From: Afipia birgiae 34632
Lineage (GTDB): Bacteria > Pseudomonadota > Alphaproteobacteria > Rhizobiales > Xanthobacteraceae
DNA length: 64,000 nucleotides
Assembly (NCBI RefSeq): GCF_000308295.2
Contig: NZ_HG326652.1
Location: 739,420 to 803,419 of the forward strand
Direction of reading: 5' to 3'
The position numbers were made by a program, and so were the translations under genes. Numbering within the stretch: position 1 is the first letter of the stretch; every line of letters begins with the position of its first letter. Below are positions 44,059-52,312 of this stretch, piece by piece. The notes beneath the pieces were generated by a model, which ran no database searches, was not told the DNA's origin, and saw nothing but the letters and a program-made list of their open reading frames with translations.

Positions 44059-44654
44059 ACATCGTTAACGCGAGGATGCCGGGCGCGCACGACGTCGCTT
44101 CCGCGTGTCGTCATCGGGGCGTTTCGGTTTTCGTTTCGATGCTGCGACGCGCGCTCGGCATCGTCGCAACGACGATGAAAACCTCTCGCGGCGTGGAATC
44201 GATTTGCGAATCAGATTCGCAAAAAGTCGGAAAAAGTTCTCCGGTGCGAGCGATGATCGCGCCAAAACCAAATTTTCCAGAAAATATTTTTGTTGCCAAA
44301 AATCGCGACTCAGAGTCCGCGGAACGCACTTTTTTTCAGTCGCAGAGTTATCCGCGGTTTTAAAGGCGTTATGACGCGCGTTGTGTCGCGATAAAAGAAA
44401 CGACTGCGGCACAGGCACTTCTTTCATGCGCGATGCTGCGTCTCTCAGGCGTTTGTTGCGCGTGATGCAGTGTTACGCAGAGGCGTCGCGATGCTTCCGT
44501 TTCGTGTTTGCAGCGCGCGCTGCGCCTTGTGCGTAAACACTTCCTTAAGCGGGACACTGTTTTTTTGAGTGCGTTGGTGTAATCCAGATGAAGTGCATTT
44601 CGATTCCCGAGTGCACACAGCGATTAAGCCATCTCACGAACTTAGGAGGGCAAC
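44059..44654. other. Gene-poor interval, AT-rich, with palindrome and GANTC cluster
   Basis: No convincing gene was seen; both strands hold open frames of 60-120 codons with no family match. The stretch 44170-44380 is clearly more AT-rich than its surroundings and contains five GANTC sites. The last 100 bases probably carry the promoter and leader for the downstream Lys-rich peptide gene. No terminator with a T tract follows gatB. Confidence 0.5.
44203..44223. promoter_or_regulatory. 21-base perfect palindrome with two GANTC sites
   Basis: TTTGCGAATC and GATTCGCAAA form a perfect 10-bp inverted repeat around a single A at 44213. GANTC sites, the CcrM methylation target in alphaproteobacteria, occur at 44196, 44208, 44214, 44307 and 44313, that is five in about 120 bases. 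It may be a protein-binding site; no regulator is identified. Confidence 0.45.
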
Positions 44655-44747
44655 ATGGCCAAGAAAGCGAAGAAGGCGAAGAAGGCGAAGTCGGCAGTGA
44701 AGAAGACTGCCAAGAAGACCCGCAAGGTCGCCAAGAAGAAGAAGTAA
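44655..44747 (+). CDS. 30-residue lysine-rich histone-like peptide
   Basis: An open frame encodes 30 residues: MAKKAKKAKKAKSAVKKTAK followed by KTRKVAKKKK, with about 18 Lys or Arg. It is preceded by a near-perfect ribosome site, TTAGGAGGGCAAC, 5 bases from the ATG, which strongly supports translation. The composition is like the tails of histone H1-like bacterial proteins (and the TopA tail here), so nucleic acid binding or compaction is likely but unproven. No homologous domain is present. Confidence 0.72.
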   Translation: MAKKAKKAKKAKSAVKKTAKKTRKVAKKKK

Positions 44748-45572
44748 GGCTACGCCTTATGGAATTGTCGGCACATGATGCCGGCATCGTCACAAGAGCC
44801 GCCAGGCTGATCTGTTCGCAAGAACGAGTTTGAACCGGCGGCTCCAGTCGACGAAAGAGGGTGTCGGCGAGACATCAGGCGAGACGGTCTGACCAGACGG
44901 TCAGGCAGAAGAGTTCAAGAACTCTTCGTTCGTTGCGGGGGATGACCTCGCAGTTTCCCGGCGGTCTGCCTCGGCAGGCGGTCCGGTGAAATCTCAGTCC
45001 TGACGTGTTCACCGACGCCCTCGTTTTTTTGAGCCGCTCGGCCGTTGCCTCTTTCGAGCGCATCCGGCGGTGATCTCTCCCAAGACCAGAAAAACAATCC
45101 CGACTCTCTGACGTGACGTTGTCCGCGTGGGCAAGGTCCGCATTCGACGTGAGTCTCGGTCGCCAAGAGTCCCGGCTGCGAACACCCCGGCGACCGCTTC
45201 GGTTCGCATCCTGCGCCAGCGCGACTGTGCGAGCCACCCTGACTCTTGTCCGCGTGCAATGGTTATCGCTTCGCCAAAGACGAAGGTGAATCGATTGTCT
45301 CGATTGCCGAGTAACGCTTGAAAATAGCTGGTTTTTGCGATTCGCGGCGCCGCGCCCGATCGCTGCGTTCACGTTCGATTCATCGCGATGCTTAAACTGC
45401 CATTCAAATTTTACGGGTCATATCATCCCAACAAGCCGGCAAACGGCGAACGCGTATTCCGCAGAATTGGCAAACCGGTTTTGCGGAATACGCGCCAGAA
45501 AAAGCAACGGTTGCGTCAAACAGAATATCGACAGGAGCCGCGCTCGCCGCGGTGGGAAATCGGAGAGCCAGG
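44748..45572. other. 825-base interval without a recognised gene; several inverted repeats
   Basis: Between the Lys-rich gene and the Sel1-like gene I see no supported coding frame; the longest (minus, 44875-45372) has no family match. The first 280 bases hold successive inverted repeats: GAGCCGCC 44796-44803 with GGCGGCTC 44837-44844 (enclosing GTTC-GCAA-GAAC), GAAGAGTTC 44908-44916 with GAACTCTTC 44919-44927, and CTGCC/GGCAG near 44966. A T7 run follows near 45024. A structured RNA is possible. Confidence 0.4.
45451..45494. repeat. 13-bp hairpin upstream of the Sel1-like gene
   Basis: CGCGTATTCCGCA at 45451-45463 pairs perfectly with TGCGGAATACGCG at 45482-45494 around an 18-base loop. It lies 79 bases before the Sel1-like start. 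It has no T tract, so it resembles a palindromic repeat or leader structure rather than a terminator. Confidence 0.6.
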
Positions 45573-45839
45573 ATGTTTCAGGGAACGATCGATACCGGCA
45601 CCGCGCTGCCGGTCGAGGAGGCGGCGAACGGGGACGTCCTGTTTGACCTCGGCATGATCTATTCGAGCGGGCGAAACGGCCTGATCGATCTCGTCGCCGC
45701 ACACAAATGGTTCAATTTGGCCGCGCTCAAGGGCAGGGTAGATGCCATCTCACTGCGCCGGGAAGTCGCCGGGCTGATGTCCGATGTCGAGATCGCAACC
45801 GCTCAGCGTGAAGCACGGGCGTGGATGGCGATGCACTAA
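45573..45839 (+). CDS. Sel1-like repeat protein, small
   Basis: 88 residues from ATG 45573, preceded by GGAGAGCCAGG. One Sel1-like unit is visible: GDVLFDLGMIYSSGRNGLID followed by LVAAHKWFNLAALKGRVDA. Such repeats form helix pairs for protein contacts. The protein lacks a signal peptide and other domains. Role unknown. It is convergent with the doxX-like gene. Confidence 0.72.
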   Translation: MFQGTIDTGTALPVEEAANGDVLFDLGMIYSSGRNGLIDLVAAHKWFNLAALKGRVDAISLRREVAGLMSDVEIATAQREARAWMAMH

Positions 45840-45891
45840 GCTTCCCGGTTGGTTTAATCTCCGCGGCAGGACGGTGATTGGGATCTTATTA

Positions 45892-46302
45892 TTAGACTCG
45901 GGTGCACAAGGGAATGAGTGCACGCAATCTCGGCTCTCGAAAGTACAATCCGCCCCAGACCATCACGCCAAGGCCGATCGGCAGGAGAAACCACCAGTTC
46001 TCCAAACGCAAGATGGTTGCGGTTGCGCCACCGAGATAGCCTGTGAGCAGAATTGCACCGAGCACCGCAGTGCGCGGGACCACGTAGAGCACAATGCAAA
46101 CGAGTTCGATCGCTCCGATCGATACGATGAGACTGTTCGGAAACCCTAGCCGCTCGGCGCCTTGCACGGCGGCCTCCATTTTCGCGATCCGGATCATGCT
46201 GTCGAATAACAGGTAGAGAACGACCAATCCCGTAATGCTGCGCCCTGCCCAACGTGAAGTGCTCGGAGTATCCACCAACTTCTCTCCTTGGCGGTTTTCC
46301 AA
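45892..46302 (-). CDS. DoxX-like family membrane protein
   Basis: 136 residues with four predicted membrane helices (about residues 20-38, 55-78, 82-100, 104-120) and the DoxX-like segment GFPNSLIVSIGAIELVCIVLYV. DoxX-like proteins are inner-membrane proteins of uncertain role, some linked to quinone-dependent oxidation. It is on the minus strand downstream of tRNA-Ser, 198 bp away. Start ATG 46302. Confidence 0.83.
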   Translation of the reverse strand: MENRQGEKLVDTPSTSRWAGRSITGLVVLYLLFDSMIRIAKMEAAVQGAERLGFPNSLIVSIGAIELVCIVLYVVPRTAVLGAILLTGYLGGATATILRLENWWFLLPIGLGVMVWGGLYFREPRLRALIPLCTRV

Positions 46303-46500
46303 AATCGCCCGCGAGAACAGAATATAGCAGAGGATCTAACTTTTCTTCATTTTTGATGCCGGAGCCACCCGGAGACGCGGGCCATGATGCCCGCGCTCGA
46401 CGCGGTGCTTACGTGCGGCCCTCCAACTCAAATCCCGGAACCTGCTCAGGCTGCTTGCAGCAAACGGCAGCGCGGCGGCGTTCCCGATTTTATTTCGAGG

Positions 46501-46592
46501 TGGCGGAGACGGAGGGATTCGAACCCTCGATACCCTTTTCAAGGTATGCTCATTTAGCAAACGAGTGCCTTCAGCCGCTCGGCCACGTCTCC
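46501..46592 (-). tRNA. tRNA-Ser (anticodon GCT)
   Basis: On the minus strand the sequence folds as a class II tRNA: acceptor GGAGACG (46592-46586) with CGTCTCC, anticodon loop TTGCTAA between CTCGT and ATGAG (anticodon GCT), a long variable arm, and T arm GGTTCGAATCC. A genomic CCA is present (TGG on the plus strand at 46501-46503). It reads AGC and AGU codons. No duplicated 3' end was seen, so no integration event is evident here. Confidence 0.96.
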
Positions 46593-46680
46593 ACAGGCTC
46601 GATATGCCTCACACGATGACGCGCCGCAAGTCGCTGCTGACTTTTATAAAGCCTGTGTTTGCCTCAGGCGCCTTCGGATC

Positions 46681-46714
46681 GTTCTTTCTGCCTTTATGTT
46701 CTTTCTGCCTTTAT
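46681..46714. repeat. Perfect tandem repeat, 17 bp x 2
   Basis: GTTCTTTCTGCCTTTAT occurs twice with no gap at 46681-46697 and 46698-46714. It lies about 90 bp upstream of the tRNA-Ser gene as read on the minus strand. It could arise by slippage; a regulatory role is possible but not shown. Confidence 0.85.
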
Positions 46715-47270
46715 ATGTCGCGACCGTCGCGCTCGGCAGGCGTGTCCCGTCGCGGTTGTGCCTTAATTGACGCCGGTGAGGCATCCGCCGCAGCGAAGAA
46801 CGGCCATTCTCGCCCTCAAGTGCGGGAACAAGAGCTCATTCAGGCGCCGGTTTCGCCGGAATCGAGTGCCTAAACACAGGGCATCGAAGGTCGTTCTCAG
46901 GCGCTTCCGATTCGCGCAATTCACAGCGGCATCGCACCCGGTGACGTGTGCGCTGCCACAATGGCCATCTCGCGGAACATTCCGAGGCTTCTGTAAAAAA
47001 CAAATAATATCAACAGCTTGTGTGGGATGCCAGCAACAGGTTGCGTGCCATTTGTGCAACACCTCTTTAAAAACGGCCGGAACCGTACCGTTTCAAGGCG
47101 GTCTTTTGTTGTGTGTTCACGACTGTTGGGCAATGGTCGTCGAAGCGACGGAGGGGGGCATCCCGAGGTCGTCCCGTTTGGGAGTTTCGCTTAAGTCGCT
47201 CGCGTTCAGCGGGAGTGTCCGAAAGCGCGAGGCGACCGGGCGGTTAGCGGGGATTAAGGGAACCAACCAA

Positions 47271-47289
47271 GTGGTGTGACTTACACCAC
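47271..47289 (+). promoter_or_regulatory. Hairpin in the porin leader
   Basis: GTGGTGT (47271-47277) pairs with ACACCAC (47283-47289) around GACTT, 41 bases before the porin ATG. The following leader has TTGGAGG at 47320-47326. Such a 5' hairpin may stabilise the abundant porin mRNA, which is an inference. Confidence 0.45.
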
Positions 47290-47330
47290 CGGCCCGGAAC
47301 CTTCCCTAAAGAGCAAAACTTGGAGGTTTT

Positions 47331-48869
47331 ATGAGCAACATTAAGAGCCTTATCCTGGGTTCGGCTGCGATCATCGCAGCGTCCGCCGGGGCACAGGCAG
47401 CCGATCTTCCCGTCAAGGCGAAAGCCGTTCAGTACGTGAAGATCTGCTCCCTTTACGGCGCCGGTTTCTACTACATCCCCGGCACTGACACCTGCATCAA
47501 GCTGGGCGGCTACGTCCAGGTTGACGCGAACATCAACTCCAACAACTACAATGGGCCAAATTGGAATGAAGGCACCGGCCCTGCGGGCGCTAACGCCGCT
47601 GGTTCTGGTGTGTTTGGTTCGGGCAGCCGCAATTCGGACTACTTCACGACCCGCTCCCGCATTCAGCTGAACCTCGACACCCGCACTGCCACCGAATACG
47701 GTGTTGTTCGTACCTACTGGTCGAGCAACTTCGAACATTCGACCGGCACCGGTCCGTCGGCGGGTAACCTGACCGTCGACTACGGCTTCGTTCAGTTCGC
47801 CGGCTTCACCTTCGGTAAGGCTGTCTCAGGCTTCCAGACCCCATGGGGTGCTTACGCCGCCAACAACAACACCGCGTTCCTGCTCGGCGGCTACGACAAC
47901 GCGACTGGCATCAACCAGATCGCCTACACGTGGCAGTTCGGCAACGGCGTGTCAGCTCAGTTGGGTGTTGAAGACAACCGCGTCATTAACCGCGCTCAGT
48001 TGATCAACGCTTCGCTCGCTGCGAACGCGGCTGTTGGCACTACCGCCATCACCGGTGCGTACACCAACTCGTACGGCGGAAACGTGGCGCCAGACTTCGT
48101 CGGTAACGTTAAGATCGACCAGGCTGCGTTCACCGCTCAGCTGTCGGGTGCTGTGCACAACGTCCATGCCAACTACTACGCTGGTCTTGGCGGCGCTGCT
48201 CCGGTCGAGCCGAATGGCGCTCCGCAAGATGCTTGGGGCTTCGCGATTTCGGGCGGCCTTCAGTTGAAGAACCTGCCGACCGGACCTGGCGACAAGCTGT
48301 CGTTGGATGCGACCTATGCTGACGGTGCGATGAAGTACCTCATCGGCGGCGTGACCGGCAACAACTTCGACAAGTTCGGCAGCGCGTCGTTCGCTGGCAG
48401 CTATCAGAGCCTCGCTGTTTTGACGCTCGCTGACGCGGTCTATACCACCGGCAGCAAGCTCGAGAAGACCACCGGTTGGGGTTTCCGCGGTGCTTACGTT
48501 CACAACTGGACCCCGAATTGGGAAACCAGCGTGTTCGGCAGCTACACGCGCATCGATTACAACACCAACGCTTCGGCCGGTATTTGCGCGGCCCAGGCTC
48601 TTCAGTCTGCGAAGCTCAACGGTTACACCTGTAATCCTGACTTCGCGATCTGGCAGGTTGGTACCCGTACCGCCTGGACCCCCGTTCGCAACCTGACGTT
48701 CTCGGGCGAAGTGATGTACACCAACCTCGACCAGTCGAACACCGGTTCGCAGGGTTTGGTTGCCGGTAACTTTGCTGGCACCTCCGCTGTGTTCAAGCCA
48801 GCCGGCACGTACGACTACAAGGATCAGGGCATCTGGTCCGGCAACCTCCGCGTTCGCCGCACCTGGTAA
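47331..48869 (+). CDS. Outer-membrane porin (rhizobial Porin_2 / RopA type)
   Basis: 512 residues with a signal peptide (MSNIKSLILGSAAIIAASAG, then AQA-AD). The mature N-terminus contains VQYVKICSLYGAGFYYIPGTDTCIKLGGYV, the hallmark of Porin_2 family trimeric porins of Rhizobiales, with two Cys likely in a disulfide. The remainder is beta-barrel with a C-terminal aromatic residue (RRTW). TTGGAGG lies 4 bases from the ATG. It is followed by a strong terminator, fitting a highly expressed monocistronic gene. Confidence 0.94.
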   Translation: MSNIKSLILGSAAIIAASAGAQAADLPVKAKAVQYVKICSLYGAGFYYIPGTDTCIKLGGYVQVDANINSNNYNGPNWNEGTGPAGANAAGSGVFGSGSRNSDYFTTRSRIQLNLDTRTATEYGVVRTYWSSNFEHSTGTGPSAGNLTVDYGFVQFAGFTFGKAVSGFQTPWGAYAANNNTAFLLGGYDNATGINQIAYTWQFGNGVSAQLGVEDNRVINRAQLINASLAANAAVGTTAITGAYTNSYGGNVAPDFVGNVKIDQAAFTAQLSGAVHNVHANYYAGLGGAAPVEPNGAPQDAWGFAISGGLQLKNLPTGPGDKLSLDATYADGAMKYLIGGVTGNNFDKFGSASFAGSYQSLAVLTLADAVYTTGSKLEKTTGWGFRGAYVHNWTPNWETSVFGSYTRIDYNTNASAGICAAQALQSAKLNGYTCNPDFAIWQVGTRTAWTPVRNLTFSGEVMYTNLDQSNTGSQGLVAGNFAGTSAVFKPAGTYDYKDQGIWSGNLRVRRTW

Positions 48870-48908
48870 TCGCAATCGCCTAATGGCGATTACGACCTGA
48901 ACTAAAAG

Positions 48909-48942
48909 AACCCCCGGCAGGAAACTGCCGGGGGTTTTTTTT
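48909..48942 (+). terminator. Intrinsic terminator after the porin gene
   Basis: CCCCCGGCAG (48911-48920), GAAA loop, and CTGCCGGGGG (48925-48934) followed by eight T residues. A canonical Rho-independent terminator 40 bases after the porin stop. Confidence 0.93.
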
Positions 48943-48965
48943 GTCTGAAGTGCAGGACGTTCTCT

Positions 48966-49035
48966 CCGCTCATTCCCGCGAAAGCGGGAATCCAGCACCT
49001 CAGGAATGGGTCCCCGCTTTCGCGGGGACGAGCGG
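48966..49035. repeat. 70-base palindromic element with two stem-loops
   Basis: CCGCTC (48966-48971) pairs with GAGCGG (49030-49035). Inside are ATTCCCGC-GAAA-GCGGGAAT (48972-48991) and TCCCCGC-TTTC-GCGGGGA (49011-49028). The structure and sequence match a dispersed repeat found in Rhodopseudomonas/Nitrobacter-type genomes. It lies between the porin and the hydrolase gene. Confidence 0.75.
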
Positions 49036-49071
49036 AGCAGCTGCCAGCTACCGTCGAGAATGGTGATGGGG

Positions 49072-49962
49072 TTAGGTTTTAGCCCCATCACACCGCGCGC
49101 AGAACGCGACGATGCGGTCCATGGTGGGCTTGTCCGCCAGCAGCGGCGCGTGGCCCTGATCTGCGACCGTGACGAGATCGATGTCTGGCCGCCGCGCGAC
49201 CATGTCCTGAACGCCCTGCCGTGAGAGCAGGTCGGACAGTCCGCCATGAATCAGCATCAGCGGAACGCCCGCGAGTTTGTCGAAAAGCTCCCAGTCCTGC
49301 GGCAGCGGAGTGGCCGGATCGAATCCGTCGAGCGTATGCGAGAGTTTCAGGTCGTAGGTTCGCTCCAACCCGCCACCTGCCTTTTCCCGGAACGCGCGGC
49401 GCGCCCACGCCATCCATTCGGCGTCCCTGAGCGACGGAAACGCACTGGCAAACAACTCCTTCAGGCCGCGTGCGGCCTCATCCCACGTTTGTCTCGGCGG
49501 CGGGTTGGCGATGTAGCCCTTGATCTTCATCAATCCGCCCATCTCCAGCGAAGGACCGATGTCGTTCAGGATGACGCCGGCCAGAAGCTGCGGCTGCGCC
49601 GCCGCCAGCGCCATCGAGATGAGGCCGCCCCGCGATGTGCCAAGCAGAATCGCACGGGAGATTCCGAGTGAGGCCGCGATTGTCAGCACGTCGCCAAGTT
49701 CGACGGGGACTGCGTATTTGGCGGGATCAGGATCGTAGTCCGACAGGCCACGCCCGCGATAATCCACGGCCACGACCTTGCGTGGTTTGGCGGGATCGGT
49801 GGCAATGGCGCGGGCGATGTCATCGAAATCGTCGGTGGTTCGCGTCAGGCCGGGGAGGCAAAGCACCGGCAACGCCGTGCTGTCGTCAGGGCCGATGATC
49901 TTGGCATGGAGTTTCAGCCCGTCGGCCGACTGGCAGTAGACGTCGCGGAATGATTGGAGCAT
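49072..49962 (-). CDS. Alpha/beta hydrolase
   Basis: 296 residues. The alpha/beta fold has LPGLTRTTDDF after strand 3, VVAVDYRGRGLSD, the nucleophile elbow LLGTSRGGLIS (GXSXG, Ser near residue 110), and the catalytic His in DQGHAPLL near residue 273. No signal peptide. Substrate unknown; it may act on lactones, esters or epoxides. It is convergent with the porin and 148 bp downstream of the lytic transglycosylase stop in the opposite arrangement. Confidence 0.88.
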   Translation of the reverse strand: MLQSFRDVYCQSADGLKLHAKIIGPDDSTALPVLCLPGLTRTTDDFDDIARAIATDPAKPRKVVAVDYRGRGLSDYDPDPAKYAVPVELGDVLTIAASLGISRAILLGTSRGGLISMALAAAQPQLLAGVILNDIGPSLEMGGLMKIKGYIANPPPRQTWDEAARGLKELFASAFPSLRDAEWMAWARRAFREKAGGGLERTYDLKLSHTLDGFDPATPLPQDWELFDKLAGVPLMLIHGGLSDLLSRQGVQDMVARRPDIDLVTVADQGHAPLLADKPTMDRIVAFCARCDGAKT

Positions 49963-49965
49963 TTG

Positions 49966-50088
49966 CCGTCACCCTGAGGAGCCTTGGCGCAGTGAAGGCC
50001 TCTAAGGGCGGCGCGCCATGCTGAGATGGATTTGAACGTTCATCCCTCGAGGCTCACCGCAAATGCGGCTCGCGCCTCAGGATGACGG
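49966..50088. repeat. Long imperfect palindromic element
   Basis: CCGTCACCCTGAGG at 49966-49979 pairs, with one mismatch, with CCTCAGGATGACGG at 50075-50088, and partial pairing continues inward (GATGG.. / ..CATCCCTCGAGG). It is a third, distinct palindromic repeat family in the window, also of a type common in Bradyrhizobium relatives. It lies between the slt-like and hydrolase genes. Confidence 0.7.
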
Positions 50089-50110
50089 AGTGGAAAGTAC
50101 CGGCCCAAAC

Positions 50111-52312
50111 CTATTCCACACCCGCGCCCCGGCGCAAATCGGCCTCGATCAGCAGCTTGCTGCCGCCGCCGAACCGTGAGCGGTACACTTGGACGTTTTC
50201 CATGATGCGCTGGACGTAGTTGCGGGTCTCGGAGAACGGGATTTTCTCGACCCAATCAACCGCGTCTACTTTGGGATCGCGGGGATCGCCGTAACGCTCG
50301 ATCCATTTGCGTACGCTGCCGCGTCCGGCGTTGTAGCCGGCAAAGGTCATGATGTAGGAGCCGCGATAGTCTTCGATCAGGCCGCCGAGTTCGGCGGCGC
50401 CAAATGCGGCGTTGTATGCGGGATCGGCTTTCAACCTGGCGAGATCGAACGTTGCGCCGTGTCGCTTGGCGACGTACTTGCCGGCGGCAGGGGTAACCTG
50501 CATCAGGCCGTAAGCCTGGGCGGGCGACACCACGGAGGGATTGAACGCGCTTTCCTGCCGGGCAATGGCAAAGACGATAGCCTTCTCCACCTCGGGTCCG
50601 AAGTCCTTGTAGGGCGGAATGCCGATCACCGGATAAGCATAGTGATCGAACGGCATGCCGCGATTCAGCGCTGCCTTGCCGACAAGGAGCATGCCCCGCG
50701 CATCGTTGTGCCGCTGGGTTAGCTCGCACAGCGCGAGCAGGCCGTCCATGTCGGCGCGATCGCCCATGTCGGCAAGAATGGGGATGGCGATCTCGCGTTC
50801 GTCCAGCGCGTAGAGAAGCTCGACGGCGCGGACAATCTCCAGCCGCTCGCCGCCGCGTGAGCGGCCCGGCACGCCGTTCAATGCGATCTGCGGCAGTCCC
50901 AGCTTCGCCCGCGCGAGCTGGCCGTAATAGCTTGTGGATTGCGCCGCCGCCGATTCATACGCGGCACGTGCCTCCTGGGACCGCCCGGCGGCTTCCGCTG
51001 CGCGGCCCTGCCAGTAGCCGGCGCGGGCGAGGGCGGTCGGATTAACGCTACCAACGCCGATCCGCGCGAAATGCTGGGCCGCAAGATTTGGGTCGTTGAG
51101 GAATCGCAGCGCGATCCAGCCTGCGGTGAACTCCTGTTCTGTCTTGTAGATGTCGCGTGCCGGCAGCGATGCATCGCGCGCGACGGCATAGGCAAGGCGT
51201 GGCTCGTTGGTATCGAGCAGCTTGCGCGCCAACAGCCGCCGTTCGATCCACCATTCGTCCGCATTGACCAGCCGTGCGGGATCGCGCGGCGCAGCCTGCA
51301 TGGCGCGTGCGGCTTCCTGGAACTTGTCCTCGCGCCGCAGCCATTGCGCTTTGCTGAAGAGATAGAGCGGATCGTTGTGCAGATCGCTGGGAACAGCATC
51401 CAGAAGAGCCTTCGCATTCGAGGCCTTCTTGTTGAGGGCGGTGCGTGCCTTTGCGAGCGCAACATGACCGCTGCCGAGCCGCTTGGCGGAGCGCTGCGCG
51501 GCCTCAGCGTTATCGCCGCTGTACAACAGCATATCCATCCGGACCTTGATGTCGCCCGGCGTCAGCAGCGACCCGAATCTCTCGAGCGCGGTGTCTTCGG
51601 TGTCGGAGGAGAATGGATCGCCCCGCCATGCCTCACGCACCAGCCGTTCCGCGCTCGCCCGGTCACCGCGCGCCAACAGTGCGCGTGCCAGCATAAACCG
51701 GCCTTTGGCGGAGATCGGTTGTTCGCCATTGAAAAACGAGAGGACTACGGAATCGTCGCGTTTGTCGTCCCACAAGGCTGCTTCGCCACGCCGCCGCAGG
51801 AATATCACGCTTGGCCAACTCGGGTTCTCGGTGACGAAGGCCTTGTAGCGATCAGATGAGGCACCATTGTCGTCGCTGCGCAGGATCATCCACTCGGCAA
51901 GTTTGCGCGCAACGGGATCCGAGATCGAGGCCTGAAGCTGCGTAGCGTCGAGCGGCTTCCGCTTGCGCACGAATTCGATGATCTGCTCGAGCGTCTCCAT
52001 GTCCGCCTTCGAGGTGGACGATGTGGTGGACATCGCCAGAGGCACGGAAGGCTTCCGTGGCTGAGCAGGGCGCGCAGCCAGAGCCTTGGGCGCAGGCGCC
52101 TCAGGTGTAGGTTTCGCGGCAGATGGGGCCGGTGGCTGAGCGGGCTTCGCTGGCGTGGTTTGCGGCGTCACGTTACGGGATATCGGACGCGGCTTCGGCA
52201 ACGGTACTGCTGACGCAGCATATGAAATCAGCGCAAGACCGCCTGCGCCGAGGAAAACAGCGGTCCAGCGCGCCAAACGGGGAAGCCCCGCGGATGAAGG
52301 AGCAGATGGCAT
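50111..52312 (-). CDS. Soluble lytic murein transglycosylase (Slt family)
   Basis: About 733 residues: an N-terminal hydrophobic segment (WTAVFLGAGGLALISYAAS), a Pro-rich linker, a long helical superhelical region and a C-terminal SLT domain with AIARQESAFNPSVVSPAQAY (catalytic Glu in RQES) and GLMQVTPAAGKYVAK. It cleaves peptidoglycan glycan strands forming 1,6-anhydro ends in the periplasm. I chose ATG 52312; an in-frame TTG at 52342 with a GAAGG upstream is the alternative. It is divergent from dapA. Confidence 0.93.
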   Translation of the reverse strand: MPSAPSSAGLPRLARWTAVFLGAGGLALISYAASAVPLPKPRPISRNVTPQTTPAKPAQPPAPSAAKPTPEAPAPKALAARPAQPRKPSVPLAMSTTSSTSKADMETLEQIIEFVRKRKPLDATQLQASISDPVARKLAEWMILRSDDNGASSDRYKAFVTENPSWPSVIFLRRRGEAALWDDKRDDSVVLSFFNGEQPISAKGRFMLARALLARGDRASAERLVREAWRGDPFSSDTEDTALERFGSLLTPGDIKVRMDMLLYSGDNAEAAQRSAKRLGSGHVALAKARTALNKKASNAKALLDAVPSDLHNDPLYLFSKAQWLRREDKFQEAARAMQAAPRDPARLVNADEWWIERRLLARKLLDTNEPRLAYAVARDASLPARDIYKTEQEFTAGWIALRFLNDPNLAAQHFARIGVGSVNPTALARAGYWQGRAAEAAGRSQEARAAYESAAAQSTSYYGQLARAKLGLPQIALNGVPGRSRGGERLEIVRAVELLYALDEREIAIPILADMGDRADMDGLLALCELTQRHNDARGMLLVGKAALNRGMPFDHYAYPVIGIPPYKDFGPEVEKAIVFAIARQESAFNPSVVSPAQAYGLMQVTPAAGKYVAKRHGATFDLARLKADPAYNAAFGAAELGGLIEDYRGSYIMTFAGYNAGRGSVRKWIERYGDPRDPKVDAVDWVEKIPFSETRNYVQRIMENVQVYRSRFGGGSKLLIEADLRRGAGVE

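Larger units (their letters stand above)
46593..47330. other. 738-base interval without a recognised gene, upstream of the porin
   Basis: No supported coding frame on either strand; the plus-strand frame 46767-47279 has no recognisable family. It contains a 17-base tandem repeat at 46681-46714 upstream of tRNA-Ser. The part 46980-47060 is AT-rich. The last 100 bases form the porin leader, with a hairpin at 47271-47289. Confidence 0.5.

Noticed and set aside
44190-44360. Possible replication origin
   Set aside because: AT-rich, with GANTC sites and a TTATCCGCG that resembles a DnaA box, but no cluster of true DnaA boxes and no dnaA or hemE nearby.
44065-44427. 120-codon minus-strand frame and 89-codon plus-strand frame (44105-44374) after gatB
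   Set aside because: Neither has a convincing ribosome site, a family match or coding-like composition; the region is better explained as regulatory.
44875-45372. 166-codon minus-strand frame with many Arg residues
   Set aside because: No family match and it covers the hairpin series; composition looks like random translation of GC-rich DNA.
47031-47060. Sigma-54-like promoter (TGGCACG...TTGC) on the minus strand
   Set aside because: The spacing between the two elements is 7 bases instead of 4, so it does not fit the -24/-12 pattern.
46767-47279. 170-codon plus-strand frame before the porin
   Set aside because: No family match, and it runs into the porin leader hairpin.
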